NCBI GenBank assembly: GCA_958450365.1
Contig: CAUEEP010000749.1
Location: forward strand, 62,001 to 126,000
Length of the DNA stretch: 64,000 bases
Reading direction: 5' to 3'
DNA from: Mesorhabditis belari
Taxonomy: Eukaryota > Nematoda > Chromadorea > Rhabditida > Rhabditidae
Shown here piece by piece: positions 24,401 to 32,729 of the stretch. Both the position numbers and the translations under genes were made by a program. The notes under the pieces are model-generated. The model saw only the letters and a program-made list of their open reading frames with translations, did no database searches and had not been told where the DNA came from. How positions within the stretch are numbered: position 1 is the stretch's first letter; each line of letters opens with the position of its first letter.

Positions 24401-25749
24401 ACTACTCGACAGAGAAAGACTTGGCGCATCTAATGATATTAAGAATATTTAAATTGAACAGCTCAACACAAAGAAATTTGAGCGCAAAGTCAGATTACAG
24501 ATGGGAAAAAGGCGGTATCAAATGTCCAATAACCAAGTCAGAGTCCAGTCAGGCCTGAATCTGACTTCTGGTAGAGTCTTGCCTGGTCAGCAGAATGCTT
24601 TTGACTAGGGTCAGGCAGTGAATGTATGACCAGTAAATGATTCTTTCTTTTCCTTACATAAGCTAGGCAAAACCTGGCTTTCACTGCTCCTGGCTTGTAC
24701 AGGAAAGCCTGGAAATGAGTAAAGCATAAAGCCCTATCCTGGCCGCAATGGGATACGTGTCGGTGTAGCTCATTGGTAGAGCGTTCACCCAGTAAGTGTG
24801 AGGTCGCAGTTTCGAAACCCGGCGCCGACCAGCCCTAACCCAAAAAAAACCAGCGTGTTCAACTAATCCATCAAATCTAGTACAGCGAAGTCTCTTTTAT
24901 AAACGAATTTTAACTTCAACTCGGTTTTTAGCACAAATTACGTTTGGGAAAATATTTGAAACAACAAGATTTGTGTAAACAAATAGCCTCGCTTATAGTT
25001 AGCACAAATTAAAATATCCTGGGCAAATCCAGGCTAAGCTAGGACGAAAATTTAAAACCAACGAGCAGCAAATTCCTCCATAATTGTTTCGTGCCGGAGT
25101 CTTTGAGCAAACGGTGCACATCGTTGATGAGGATTCAGCTGTATTAATCGATCCACCCGATGATCCCTCGCGATCCCATCGAGATGGAGAACCTGTAGTG
25201 AGACAAGAAGTTAAGACAATCTCTTAATGTTAAGATCTTACAATCTTAAGGTTTTTCTCAACTAGTGCGCTTTCTAAAACGTGTTGACTTTCAAGAACCG
25301 TCTGCCTCTAATCTACAGTCGAACTTCGATACAACGAAACGTTCGATATAACAAACATTAGTTTTGGTCTTAACGAAGGGCCTTACCTCAAAATAACCTT
25401 CAATATAACGAACTTTTTGGCCGATTCCTTGAGATTTGTTATATCGAAGCTCGACTGTATCGAAGCTCGACTGTATCAAAGTTCGTTATCTTCAGTTTTA
25501 TGAACCCAGAGGCAGAAGAAAAGTAAAAGAAATTGGATAAAAACTAGAACGAGAAATTACGAGTACTCCTACGGATTCTGGAGTCTCGAGTACTGTTTTC
25601 CTAAAACGTTTCAACTTCTAAAAACTATTTGGTTCTAGTTTTTAGAAGTCCGTAGGAGTACTCGTAATTTCTCGTCTACCTGGATGTGGTGACGATGACG
25701 GACTTTCACCTCCACCACAGCCACCTTCGCTGTCACCACGTAAGGACAT
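10029..25749 (-). CDS. Nuclear hormone receptor, nematode HNF4-like (NHR) family, 11 exons, about 397 aa
   Basis: Predicted ligand-regulated transcription factor, expected in the nucleus. CDS exons (minus, 5' to 3'): 25680-25749, 25063-25192, 23912-23991, 22665-22727, 20025-20191, 19502-19606, 18070-18283, 12368-12407, 12065-12192, 10874-10976, 10029-10122. They total 1194 nt, phases agree at every junction, and the frame ends in TAA. The N-terminus is Ser/Gly-rich. Zinc finger 1 is C-x2-C-x13-C-x2-C (MCTVCSKTP...GICC-SS-CKIFFLRAA). Finger 2 runs SCRQVERC...CKGCRYAKCLEVGM. A Ser-rich hinge follows. The ligand-binding domain shows helix 3-5 (MADWMREIDEI...VCFLKSSFDDLGLI), helix 7-8 (DVSFDIEEFVLLKNVILFSN), helix 9-10 (HGLPENDARIVRAARRKYEE) and helix 10-11 (RQLQEIIAFIPKQN). 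The end LFNGELL-stop leaves little room for an AF-2 helix. Oddities: finger 2 spacing is six residues instead of nine; the intron after 12065 uses a GC donor; introns hold many transposons. The acceptors at 19607 and 10123 are weak. An alternative last junction (donor after LLAW) is possible. Confidence 0.85.
10164..10872. mobile_element. TTAA-flanked transposon with inverted repeats of about 200 bp
   Basis: Bounded by TTAA at 10164-10167 and 10869-10872. The arms begin AGGGGGG...ATATTAATCGCGGCC and are inverted copies for roughly 200 bp (about 10168-10365 and 10676-10868). TTAA duplication suggests a piggyBac-type insertion, but no recognisable transposase is present. It lies in the last intron of the receptor gene. 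Removing it restores an intron of about 46 nt. Confidence 0.8.
10295..10585 (+). CDS. 96-aa ORF inside the TTAA element
   Basis: It starts within the left inverted repeat and fills the unique centre. The protein is basic at first and ends in an acidic tail (YLSEDESEQEEEL). No catalytic motif is seen. It may be the remnant of the parent element's protein or a passenger fragment. No homologue recognised. Confidence 0.35.
   Translation: MMGLQIFGDTARLGGKQDRHSSDTSTKRHLFEKTKTTSDQKWKKDLIVSIKALKTSYGGGDPVTSGEDALGIDKIESRFEELLYLSEDESEQEEEL
11303..11690. mobile_element. Foldback with tRNA-like B-box ends, in a receptor intron
   Basis: Arms share TATCAAAATAG(T/C)GCAATTTTTGCTCCC, TCGATTCCTCTCG and AAACATTTTTTGGAGTT in opposite orientation. 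The right end, read on the minus strand, resembles the 3' half of a tRNA (GAGTTCGATTCCTCTCG). An inner hairpin (ACTCATAAGATT/AATCTTATGAGT) marks the centre. Confidence 0.65.
12962..13424. mobile_element. Palindromic MITE, GGACATTTGATACGCGCCCCGCCCC family
   Basis: Outer arms (AGTTGGCGTTTGAAAAATTG... and complement) enclose arms with ACATTTGATACGCGCCCCG and TTTGAGCTCAAA. Relatives are at about 13600-13740 (partial), 24063-24530 (two joined copies) and 27722-27965. Confidence 0.8.
13580..13745. mobile_element. Partial copy of the CATTTGATACGCGCC MITE family
   Basis: Shares CAATCTAATTTTGAGCTC, GTTCAATTTGAATAGTTTTT and CCAATCGACAGAGAAAGAC with the copies at 12962 and 24063. The overlapping ORFs on both strands are shadows. 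Confidence 0.6.
14863..15172. mobile_element. Foldback element, ACCAAGCTTTGATGGTCTATAA family, copy 1
   Basis: Near-identical to 17371-17722 (CCCAGAGACATTATTATTGCC, GGACATTTCAGGCTTTCGAA). Its right end is less complete. A derived relative recurs at 32860-33440 and 33730-33840. A block of about 90 bp beside it (GTGTGCAATGTTGTCCGTAA...) is duplicated at 14730 and 15178. Confidence 0.75.
15805..16090. repeat. Dispersed repeat (partner at 9790-10015)
   Basis: Long shared words with the copy outside the receptor gene. This copy lies in the 5.7-kb receptor intron between exons 7 and 8 and has an insertion of about 50 bp near 15830. Confidence 0.7.
16200..17270. repeat. Dispersed repeat array, copy 2, with an unoccupied mariner site
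   Basis: Repeats the 7416-8980 array (GTACC...ACGCACTGCACATTTTGG, ATTATTCCACAGATTATC). At 17119-17150 it reads GTGGATAATACGTTACAACG where copy 1 carries the mariner element. Inside the receptor intron. Confidence 0.75.
17371..17722. mobile_element. Foldback element, complete copy 2
   Basis: Inverted ends CATTTTGAATGAGT(G)ACCAAGCTTTGATGG and CCATCAAAGCTTGGCTACTCATTCAAAATG. Inner arms carry CAGAGACATTATTATTGCC and its near-complement. No coding capacity. Confidence 0.85.
18376..18433. repeat. (TCTG)n microsatellite
   Basis: About 14 TCTG units with three interruptions, just inside the receptor intron 5' of exon 7. Confidence 0.95.
18455..18540 (+). pseudogene. tRNA-like sequence, class II
   Basis: A box GACCGAGTGGTTAACGCGC and B box GGGTTCGACTCC flank a long TCTCTC/GAGAGA variable hairpin. 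It ends ACGCTGCCA. The 5' acceptor strand does not pair, so it is probably a pseudogene or SINE head. A T-rich run follows at 18540. Confidence 0.45.
18596..18793. mobile_element. Short mariner-type element (TTAGGTTGACAAGAAAGTTC ends)
   Basis: Ends are imperfect inverted repeats (TTAGGTTGACAAGAAAGTTC / GAACTTCCTTTCCAACTTAA). The interior segment from TGGAGTCGACTTGTAAATAATAG is duplicated at 18947-19030, each followed by a shared ACTTGAACGCC(T/C)TG(G/A)CGGCC block (18840, 19112). Confidence 0.6.
20270..20520. repeat. Dispersed TTACGGTAG / CTACAGTACTCC words
   Basis: At least five GGATTACGGTA copies with GAAGCGTTTTTAGAAGCT and CTACAGTA(T/C)T. This word family is common in Caenorhabditis introns. 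Lies in the receptor intron between exons 4 and 5. Confidence 0.6.
21060..21640. mobile_element. Large foldback, GTGGGACAAATGCTACC family
   Basis: Arms share GGTGGGACAAATGCTACC, TTTTTTGCGCACCTGGACAT, TGCTGGAAAAGGCC and GAATCGTATGCGTAGATTCC in opposite orientation. The outermost CCAAAAATCCAAGAACAAGAA occurs as a direct copy on both sides. The element at 38036-38672 shares the ends but has a different core. Confidence 0.8.
22133..22461. mobile_element. MITE with TACCGTAAATACTGTAATAGTACCCC ends, 329 bp
   Basis: The terminal 23-24 bp are inverted repeats. An inner hairpin reads TATCAAAAATAGC(...)GCTATTTTTGATA. Ends match the short elements at 4606 and 48938. It lies in the receptor intron between exons 4 and 5. 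Confidence 0.85.
22929..23098 (-). mobile_element. tRNA-derived SINE-like repeat
   Basis: On the minus strand a tRNA-like core (ATAGCTCAGTAGTTAGAGC ... GGGGTTCAATTTCC, 22961-23034) is embedded in flanks shared with 37422-37580: CTTCTCTGGCAAGAAGATGCC on one side and CTTTACTTTATTAC on the other. A partial tail copy is at 23155-23200. Confidence 0.75.
24063..24530. mobile_element. Two joined copies of the CATTTGATACGCGCC MITE family
   Basis: Two head-to-tail units (about 24080-24310 and 24315-24530), each with TGGCAATCCAA...CTCAAATTTCTTGG, CGACAGAGAAAGACTTGGCG and a closing GGGCGGGGCGC. In the receptor intron between exons 2 and 3. Confidence 0.8.
24759..24830 (+). pseudogene. tRNA-like gene, possibly Thr(AGT), degenerate T stem
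   Basis: 72 nt. The acceptor stem (GTCGGTG/CGCCGAC) pairs fully with one G-T wobble, and the D arm AGCTCATTGGTAGAGC is perfect. The anticodon loop CCAGTAA would give AGT but lacks U33. The T stem pairs at only two of five positions, so function is doubtful. It sits on the opposite strand inside the receptor's second intron. Confidence 0.45.
25314..25460. mobile_element. MITE with pogo/Tigger-like TACAGTCGAACTTCGATA ends
   Basis: Inverted ends TACAGTCGAACTTCGATA and ATATCGAAGCTCGACTGTA. The last 20 bp are repeated directly (CGAAGCTCGACTGTAT). TACAGTCGAACCTCGATATAA-type ends are known from pogo-superfamily MITEs in many animals. In the receptor's first intron. Confidence 0.75.
25550..25678. 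repeat. Inverted repeat next to receptor exon 1
   Basis: GAGAAATTACGAGTACTCC and TCCGTAGGAGTACTCGTAAT form arms of about 25 bp, with a second inner pair (AAAACTAGAAC / TTCTAGTTTTTAG). It ends two bases before the exon 1 donor. Confidence 0.7.
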
Positions 25750-25753
25750 TTTT

Positions 25754-25765
25754 CTGGAAGATGAC
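25754..25765 (-). promoter_or_regulatory. Candidate trans-splice acceptor before the receptor ATG
   Basis: The minus strand reads CATCTTCCAG|AAAAATG: an acceptor-like AG four bases before the start codon with no matching upstream coding exon. This is typical of spliced-leader acceptor sites in nematodes. Confidence 0.4.
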
Positions 25766-25871
25766 AGTAGGGTCACGTTTGAAAATGAGAATTAAAATAA
25801 ATGGCTATATCCAATGGGATGCACCGAATGCAATGGGATGAAACAATGTGCGGATTCAGACTAGCCCAAGA

Positions 25872-25914
25872 GCTGTATCTTAAGCTGTATCTTAAGCTGT
25901 ATCTTAAGAAGACA
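25872..25914. repeat. 12-bp tandem repeat CTGTATCTTAAG
   Basis: Three exact units. The surrounding 25770-26033 minus ORF has no family signal and lies upstream of the receptor start. Confidence 0.85.
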
Positions 25915-26338
25915 CAGGCTGTATCTCGAGCCTTCGCAGTCAACCTTAAGTTTCGCTGACCCACAGGCAATCCTCTAGGTGTTAATAGGCCTCCAGAACG
26001 GACTGGTTTCGTCAACACGCTTGCATATAACATTCTTGCAAAGTTTGCATAACCTTTGAGAGAATCTATTGAAATCTATTGAATTGAATTGAAATTGAAA
26101 TTGAATTTTGAAATTCAAAAATTGAAAATCTATTGAAAAGAACCTAAATTTTGTGAAAACATTTGTGAAAACGCTCGCTTAACTAGATTAACTAGTACAA
26201 ATTAACTAGTAAACTAAGCAACAATTAACTAGTAAACTAAGCAACAATCCTAATCTTTGAAGTCATAAAATCTGGGGACAAAAGATAAACACAACTTATT
26301 GAAGAAGAAATCAGGGAATTTTTAGAACAAGTACATGA

Positions 26339-26384
26339 AACACAAAACTGTCGGCGAGTTTCGGCCGACAGTTTTGTGTTTTTG
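26339..26384. repeat. Strong hairpin, about 19-bp stem
   Basis: AACACAAAACTGTCGGC and GCCGACAGTTTTGTGTT surround GAGTTTCG. The stem continues one base further on each side. Confidence 0.85.
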
Positions 26385-26599
26385 TTGTGTTTCTGGTGGA
26401 AAATCGGAATCACCAACTAATCGTAGGTACAAAGTTCGACCGACAATTCGTTCCTTGTAGATCCAATGTGGGAATTTCAGCCCCAAGATTGAAGCTAAAG
26501 CCTGTTGGAATAAGTTCTAGAAATCGGATAATTGGAATAAGTTCTAGAAAATCCTTTCAATTCGAGATATATCATTTGAACTAAGTAATCTAAAAAAAA

Positions 26600-27017
26600 G
26601 CTAAAAAGGAATAGAAAACTAGACGGATTTTGAAAACAGAAAAACTTTGAACTCTAGGCCAAAATCGAGAAAACAAGCTAATCTATGTAAAAAGTAAGCA
26701 AAAAAAAAAACCAGACGAATACCCGAAAATCTTTGTGTGGCTAACAAGTGAATGACACAGTTCAGAAAAGTTCTCATTGCATTGCATTGCAATTGCAATT
26801 CTCAAAATAGTTCATCGCTTTCAGACTTATGAACTTTAAAATGCAAAGAACAACGCAAAAATTTGCGTTTTTTTACGCAAACAAGCTTTGTTTTACGAAA
26901 AACACTTCTTTTGTTACCAGAGTCATGAACTAATGATGCATTTGAGAATTTCAAGTTTTACGAACACCGTTAGAAGCTGCATAAAACATAAATATTGAAT
27001 GCAAAAAAGCTAAGAAA
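26600..27017. other. No supported gene
   Basis: AT-rich with TTGCATTGCA microrepeats at 26775-26800. Nothing coding recognised. Confidence 0.4.
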
Positions 27018-27180
27018 AAGAATTGGCCAGAAGAGGGCTCGAACCCAAGCCAAAGAACTTGATAGCTCGATACTAGCATTCGATACTCGAGCTCGATAGG
27101 CTAGCACACTAACCGCTCAATAGGCTAGCACACTAACCGCTCGATAGGCTAGCACACTAACCGCTAGACGACTTTCAACA
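27018..27180 (-). pseudogene. tRNA-like sequence with a triplicated D-arm
   Basis: Minus strand: the head CGTCTAGCGGTTAGTGTGC is followed by three 24-bp units (27092-27163) each containing CGGTTAGTGTGCTAGCC. A B-box-like GGGTTCGAGCCC (about 27025-27037) completes a tRNA-like layout. The D-arm has apparently been amplified inside the tRNA. Confidence 0.6.
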
Positions 27181-27721
27181 GCTTCAGGGCTGAAGCTGTT
27201 GAAAGCCTTCTGAAGACTCGGTCATGAAGCAATTCTGTACTTTGATCTGGTGTCATTCCCTTGTAGGTTCGAGTCGGGTATAAAGCCTCTTCAAAGACCA
27301 GGGTTGTCCTCAAACTTTATAGACACAAAGCACTGAGTTCTCATGAGGGAAATGGGCGCTGGTCTTGATGTTGTCCTTTTCTTGAGCATAATTGGAAACG
27401 GGAAATCGAGTAGAAAGGGGAAAAGACGGTGATTTCAATGGACAAAGGGGGGAATTTCGGAGTTCGTGGGTGGGTGAATGGATTTGGTTCGAGTCAGAAC
27501 AATCCGCAGAATCAAAAATGTGCTCAAACTCAATTGGGAATGACTTTGAACGGCTCAGCGCTTGAGTCGTTGGACATAATGCTTCAAAAATCGTTACAAA
27601 ACTTTCTATTTATAGATTGGATTGAGTAGAAGTGAAGCGAACCTTCTGAGCTAACAGCTAAGCTAACAAGTCTTCAAATCTTCGAACAAGGATGTTTCAA
27701 TCGATCGCTAACAGGCCAGTT

Positions 27722-27965
27722 CAGATCCGGGATTGTGGGACATTTGATACCACTGACAATCCAACTTTGAACTCAAATTTCTTGGTGTTGGACTGTTCTA
27801 TTCAAATACTTTTTTTACCAATCGACAGAGAAAGACTTGGCGTATCCAATGATATTAAGAATATTTAAATTGAACAGCCCAACACAAAGAAATTTGAGCT
27901 CAAAGTCAGATTACCGATGGGAAAAGGGGCGGGGCGCGTATCAAATGTCCGATAACCCAGATCCG
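27722..27965. mobile_element. CATTTGATACGCGCC family MITE, single copy
   Basis: GGGACATTTGATACC at the left and GGGGCGGGGCGCGTATCAAATGTCC at the right. The interior CGACAGAGAAAGACTTGGCG matches the copies at 24063. Confidence 0.8.
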
Positions 27966-28079
27966 GTTCAGACCTGGATTCTGACAAGTCTAGGGCTTAA
28001 GATTAAAGATATCCAAATGTGGTTTATTCAGCACAATAATCACAATTTGCAGAATACTAGGCTATATCTTAACCTAACC

Positions 28080-28229
28080 CACGCCTATATTCTCGCCTCC
28101 CTACTCTTATTGAACGATCCCGAGATAGCTTATTCTGACACTGAAGAGAAGGCGAAGACGGCTGGAAAGGCTTCTCGCATTAAGGAAGTGGGCCATGAAC
28201 GGGAGGCGGACTCAAACTCGGATCACTAA
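28080..28229 (+). CDS. Possible 3'-terminal coding exon
   Basis: Open plus-strand frame ending ...PEIAYSDTEEKAKTAGKASR... with a charged tail and TAA at 28227-28229. Composition is less AT-rich than the flanks. No start or partner exon was found, and the upstream half of the ORF is the MITE. Low confidence. Confidence 0.25.
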   Translation, partial: HAYILASLLLLNDPEIAYSDTEEKAKTAGKASRIKEVGHEREADSNSDH

Positions 28230-28393
28230 TTCCATAGACAACCACACGGGCGTTTCGTCACCGCGGCGCCGGATTACACTAAAGTTCCATGCCGGGTCTA
28301 CTCTTTGAAAAAAAAACCTTGCAACAACCCTTTGTCCCACAAGAAACAGTATTTCGAGGGTATACCATAAGTAAAACTTATCTTGAAGCAAGT

Positions 28394-28550
28394 TAAAGTA
28401 AAGAAATGAATGGCAAAGTATTTGGAATCGAGCAGGATTTGAACCGCCGACCTTCTGTTTACCGGGCAGATGCTCTATCACTGAACTATGCCCTTCTTTC
28501 CCCAAGAAGAAATAGAAAAGACAAGGAAGAAGAAAGAAAGGAAGAAGGTC
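28394..28550 (-). mobile_element. tRNA-derived SINE-like repeat
   Basis: Minus-strand tRNA-like core GGGCATAGTTCAGTGATAGAG ... GGCGGTTCAAATCCTGC (28424-28492), with AAAGAAATGAATGGCAAAG-type tail and polypurine head as in the 22929 and 37422 copies. The overlapping minus ORF is a shadow. Confidence 0.65.
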
Positions 28551-28916
28551 AAAATTAGAGTCAATGTTGACATGTCTTTAGCCAACAGTTATCAATGATT
28601 TTCGTTTATTTTGCCATTTATCTAATGAAAGAAGGAGTTTCTTTCATAACAGAAAATCTTTTGAATCATTACAATGTTGATAAAACAATAAATGTAAAAT
28701 AGAACTAGTTGATCTAAAAATTAGCTTACAAAGTGAACTCTTTGCATATGTTGAAGAGCTTAAGTGATTTGAGCTTAAGTGATTTGAGTTTGTTGCTAAA
28801 AGACATCAAGTTTCATAACCCCAATTTGATTTGATTTGATTTAATTTGATTTAATTTGATTCATTACCCAATTTGATAGGATTATGTGGGAATTTTTACA
28901 GTAATTTACAGTAAAT

Positions 28917-29206
28917 TACCGTATTTCTTCGAATAGAATACCGGGTAAAGAGTATCATCGCGTACTCCTGCGTAGAAGCCCTTTTTCAAATTTCTTTCTG
29001 CATAAAAGCTTTCAATGAAGTACTATAGAGCTGGAAAATGGCTCAAAAATCTGTTAGTTAATGTGGTACTTTTGAGTCATTTTCCAGCCCTATAGCACTT
29101 CATTGAAAGCTTTTATGCAGAAAAGAAATTTTAAAAAAGGCTGCTACGCAGGAGCACGCGATGATACTCTTTACCCGGTCTTCTATTCGAAGAAATACGG
29201 TAAATT
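28917..29206. mobile_element. Foldback MITE, ACCGTATTTCTTCGAATAGAA ends
   Basis: Arms of about 130 bp share GGGTAAAGAGTATCATCG, CTGCATAAAAGCTTTCAATG and GCTGGAAAATG(G/A)CTCAAAA in inverted orientation around a 20-bp spacer. Confidence 0.85.
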
Positions 29207-30821
29207 GACAGTAATTAAGGGATATTCAGGGTTTTTTTTTTCAGGAATTCAAAAGAATTTTAGATGAAAGAAAAAAGAATTCATGAAAGGATTCAAGGAA
29301 ATAATTCGAAAATGGCGAGAATTGTGGACTAAGAAGATCGTGGATTGATTCTCTCACCTTTTAACAAAATGACTCTTTCTCGAACAAGCAAATCCGAATA
29401 TTGCAAAAGTAAAAGAGAAGCAGAGAAAAGAGGGAAAAAGAATCGGTGTTTTTTTCCCTTTTAAATGGGACAACAAGTTCTCTTTTCGGTCTTCACTGCG
29501 AAATACGGTAATCGACGAAAGGAGAGCAATACAAATCCGCTAAAATGCGCGAGAGATGTTGGGTTTTAGAAGAAGAAAAACTCTCCACAGTAACTCGGAA
29601 AGGAGAAAAGGGGGAAATCGGTGATAAATAGTGTACAAACTGAACTTTTCCCCGCTTTCTCGTGGCTTTTCCCAGCCGTGCCCCCAATTAGCGCAAAATG
29701 ATTGCTGGGGATTTCTTCCTAAGAAGGCCAAACGAGTCTTTTTGTACCCAAAAGAATTGTTTTCATAAGAATAATGTACTTTAGCTTGAAATTCTTGTAA
29801 AATTTTAGATAGCTTTTGAAAAAGGGAGATATTTGGCGGGGAAATTTTGACTTTTATCAGGTTTATCATCAGGAAACTGATGCTGGAAAGTGTTAAAATT
29901 TATTTTTTGCATCGATCAAGTCCGATTGAATACCGTAAAAGTTATAACTTTTGAAAAGTTTAAACATTTTTGAGAATTCAAAGAGTTTTCTGATCATTTG
30001 AGCTGACTAGAGTCAATAAAAACGCTTCAAAAAAGGCTTTTGAGTCTCAAGAACTTGCAGTTTGACTTGAAAAGCTTTAAAAAGCTGATTGAATTCTCAA
30101 AATTTGAGGAAAATTATAGAAAAGTTATTGAATTTTATCGAATTTTATCGAATTTTATTGAATTTTATTGAATTTTATTGAATTTTATTGAATTTTTCTT
30201 ATAAAATGCTTGAATAAAGTCATTTTTTTCAATTCAGGAATGGCAAAACGACACAAAACTTGTAAAGAAATGGATAAAAGGTTGATTTTGATAAAAATCT
30301 TGATAAAATTCTAAGTACATTACATCTTAAAGCTTTTAAAATCAAAATTTTAAACGTTTTTTAAAAGATCTTTTATGAAAACTGATTGTTTTTTGATCTA
30401 AAATCGTTTAAAATAAAGTTTTCTGAAATTTCAAAGAAAACTTTGAAATGTTTTTAGAGGAGAAGTTTTTCGCGTTTTTAACTTAACAAATGCGATTGTT
30501 TTTTTGCTAAAAACTCTACAGAATAACCGTGAAAATCAAAAAAATGAAGCAAAATTCACGTAGAATCCTTTAAGTACGCCGAAATTTGCTACTTTTTGTG
30601 CTCTTGTGCTTTTTTCACTCAAATTTCTCTACGTTGTACCTCGGATAATTGCCCGAGGCCAATTTTCAGTCAAAGTTTCCCTCTTTCTTCTTTTCCTGGA
30701 CTATAATTGAAATATTATTTTCACACACACACATTCTCAAATTAAGAAATTTTCTTTACTCTCACCTCAAATTTCTCTGCACAAATCCCCGCTAATCTCC
30801 TCAACCATAGCCAGTATCTTG
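29207..30821. other. No supported gene; 10-bp tandem repeat at 30126-30196
   Basis: AT-rich. Seven to eight units of GAATTTTAT(C/T) occupy 30126-30196. A minus ORF of 109 codons (29540-29869) and its overlapping neighbour have no motif or splice support. Confidence 0.4.
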
Positions 30822-30956
30822 AGAAAGAAAGAGAGAGAGAAAGAGAAAGAAAAAGAGAAAGAGAAAGAGAAAGAGAGAAAGAGAAAGAGAAATAGAATGA
30901 GAAAGAGAGAGAGAGAGAGAAAGAAAGAAAGAAAGATAGAAAGAAAGAAAGAAAAC
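30822..30956. repeat. GA-rich microsatellite (GAAAGA)n
   Basis: Purine-only AAAGAGAAAGAGAAAGAGA pattern. ORFs on both strands here are translations of the repeat. Confidence 0.95.
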
Positions 30957-31625
30957 GATTCAAAAAACAGCGAGCTCACTTTGTACACGGCTTTTCTTTC
31001 CCAATTTATTACCGAATAAACCTTTTGGGCTGATTTTTTGAGAAATTTTGAGAAATCTTTGAAAATTTGTAGTCGTTTTTTATGGTTTCATTTAGCAAAT
31101 GGGATTTAGGGTTTTTGATCGGTGAAAGGAGCGTTGCTGGGATGTAGAACTCTTGCTTTGGTGGAAAAATAAGTGCAGTAGTCTTCGTGGAAATGGTACT
31201 GAATGGCGTATAAGATAAAAGAAATCAGGCATAAATTGGGAACAGATTTCTTATCACAACTTCTTTGTCTATCCCTTCTTTTCTAGTTATTACAACTTCT
31301 TTTTCTTTGTCTATTATATTGAAGAAACTTGGTTGAAGTCGATGAATGCAAAAAATTGCTCAAAAAAAACTCGATTCCAGCTCGGCTCTTCATAAGTGCA
31401 ACTCTTCATACTTTTTGTGGTGATTTTTTTGATTTCTTAATCGCTACAATGTTTCCTGAGTCAGATAACTTTTTTGACTGACTCAGTGAGAACTCTAACA
31501 ACTTTGCAGAGTTGAATGAAACTCTGGAACTAAATGTTTCAGCTCAGAAAACAACTACAAAGCAAGCAACAAGTTGTGGTTTTTTTTTGCTTTAAAGTTT
31601 GGAATTCATAGTTCTAGTCATCAAC

Positions 31626-31985
31626 CAGATATCCAGATATGCAGTTGTGCAGACATCCAGTTATGCAGACATTCAGTTGTGCAGACATCCAGTTGTGCAG
31701 ACATCCAGTTATGCAGATATCCAGTTATGCAGATATCCAGATATCCAGATATCCAGTTATGCAGATATCCAGACATCCAGTTATCCAGACATCCAGTCAT
31801 CCAGACATCCAGTTATCCAGACATCCAGTTATGCAGACATCCAGTTATGCAGACATCCAGTTGTGCAGACATCCAGTTATGCAGATATCCAGATATCCAG
31901 ATATCCAGTTATGCAGATATCCAGACATCCAGTTATCCAGACATCCAGTTATCCAGACATCCAGATATCCAGATATCCAGATATT
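31626..31985. repeat. Minisatellite built on the 16-mer CCAGTTATGCAGACAT
   Basis: About 22 units, mixing 16-bp CCAGTTATGCAGACAT with 8-bp CCAGATAT or CCAGACAT half units. The unit length is not a multiple of 3 and contains no stop, so all three plus frames stay open for 117-154 codons with the same peptide repeat. These ORFs are not called genes. Confidence 0.95.
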
Positions 31986-32644
31986 CGAGTAGTTGGCTAA
32001 AATCCAGCTTAAAAAAGTCTCTTTGTTTTAGATCTTGAATATTCTGAAGAGTTTTTGATTGTTTTCACCATTTCATCATTAACACTTGAATAAGGCTAAT
32101 AAAGAAAGGATTGAAAAGTATTTCCGAATTAATTTCTTGAATCGGATCAATTTTTTCGCTGACAAAAATAAAACTATTATAATCACTTAAACTTTGCTTG
32201 CATTAACGCAAGAAAATCAAAACCAAGTCAAAAATTTTAAATATCTGCCCATTGCGTTCCCATCCAGTTTCATTGTTTTTGCAAAAACAAAAACTAAATA
32301 GCCTTAAGTCAACGCGGATTTTTGAACAAAACCTATTGATCTGACTGAATTCAAACGTCTGATCCCAACTTTGATGCCAAATATTGCGTCTTCGGTCTTC
32401 GGAGATGATTGCCTTCGGAGATGATTGTCGATTCAAAATCTCTAACTTCGAAGACATCAACCGAATGGTTAGCGTCTTCGTAGTGCTCGTAATGAGCGCA
32501 ACGCTTTCTAAGCTCATTTACAACTCAATAATTTCATCCCCATTTCTCATAATCAAATCGTAATCAAGTGACGTTTTGTTAATACTTTCATTTCTCACTT
32601 TGCTTAGAAAGATAAATCTGTATTTTCTTCTCATCCCGAAAATC

Positions 32645-32701
32645 ATGGGCCAACGAGTTCTCGAAGGCGAATTTTGCGACGAGAAAGGCGACAATCCCTG
32701 G
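32645..32701 (+). CDS. Possible first coding exon
   Basis: ATG followed by 19 codons (MGQRVLEGEFCDEKGDNPW) and a GTAATC donor in phase 0, in a less AT-rich patch. No second exon could be phased to it; the candidate terminal exon at 38715 needs phase 1. Speculative. Confidence 0.2.
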
Positions 32702-32729
32702 GTAATCTGTCATTTTTGAAATTAAAGCC

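Noticed and set aside
32353..32508. Open, less AT-rich minus patch (YEDANHSVDVFEVRDFESTI).
   Set aside because: A weak acceptor, two competing frames and no partner exon; not enough to call.
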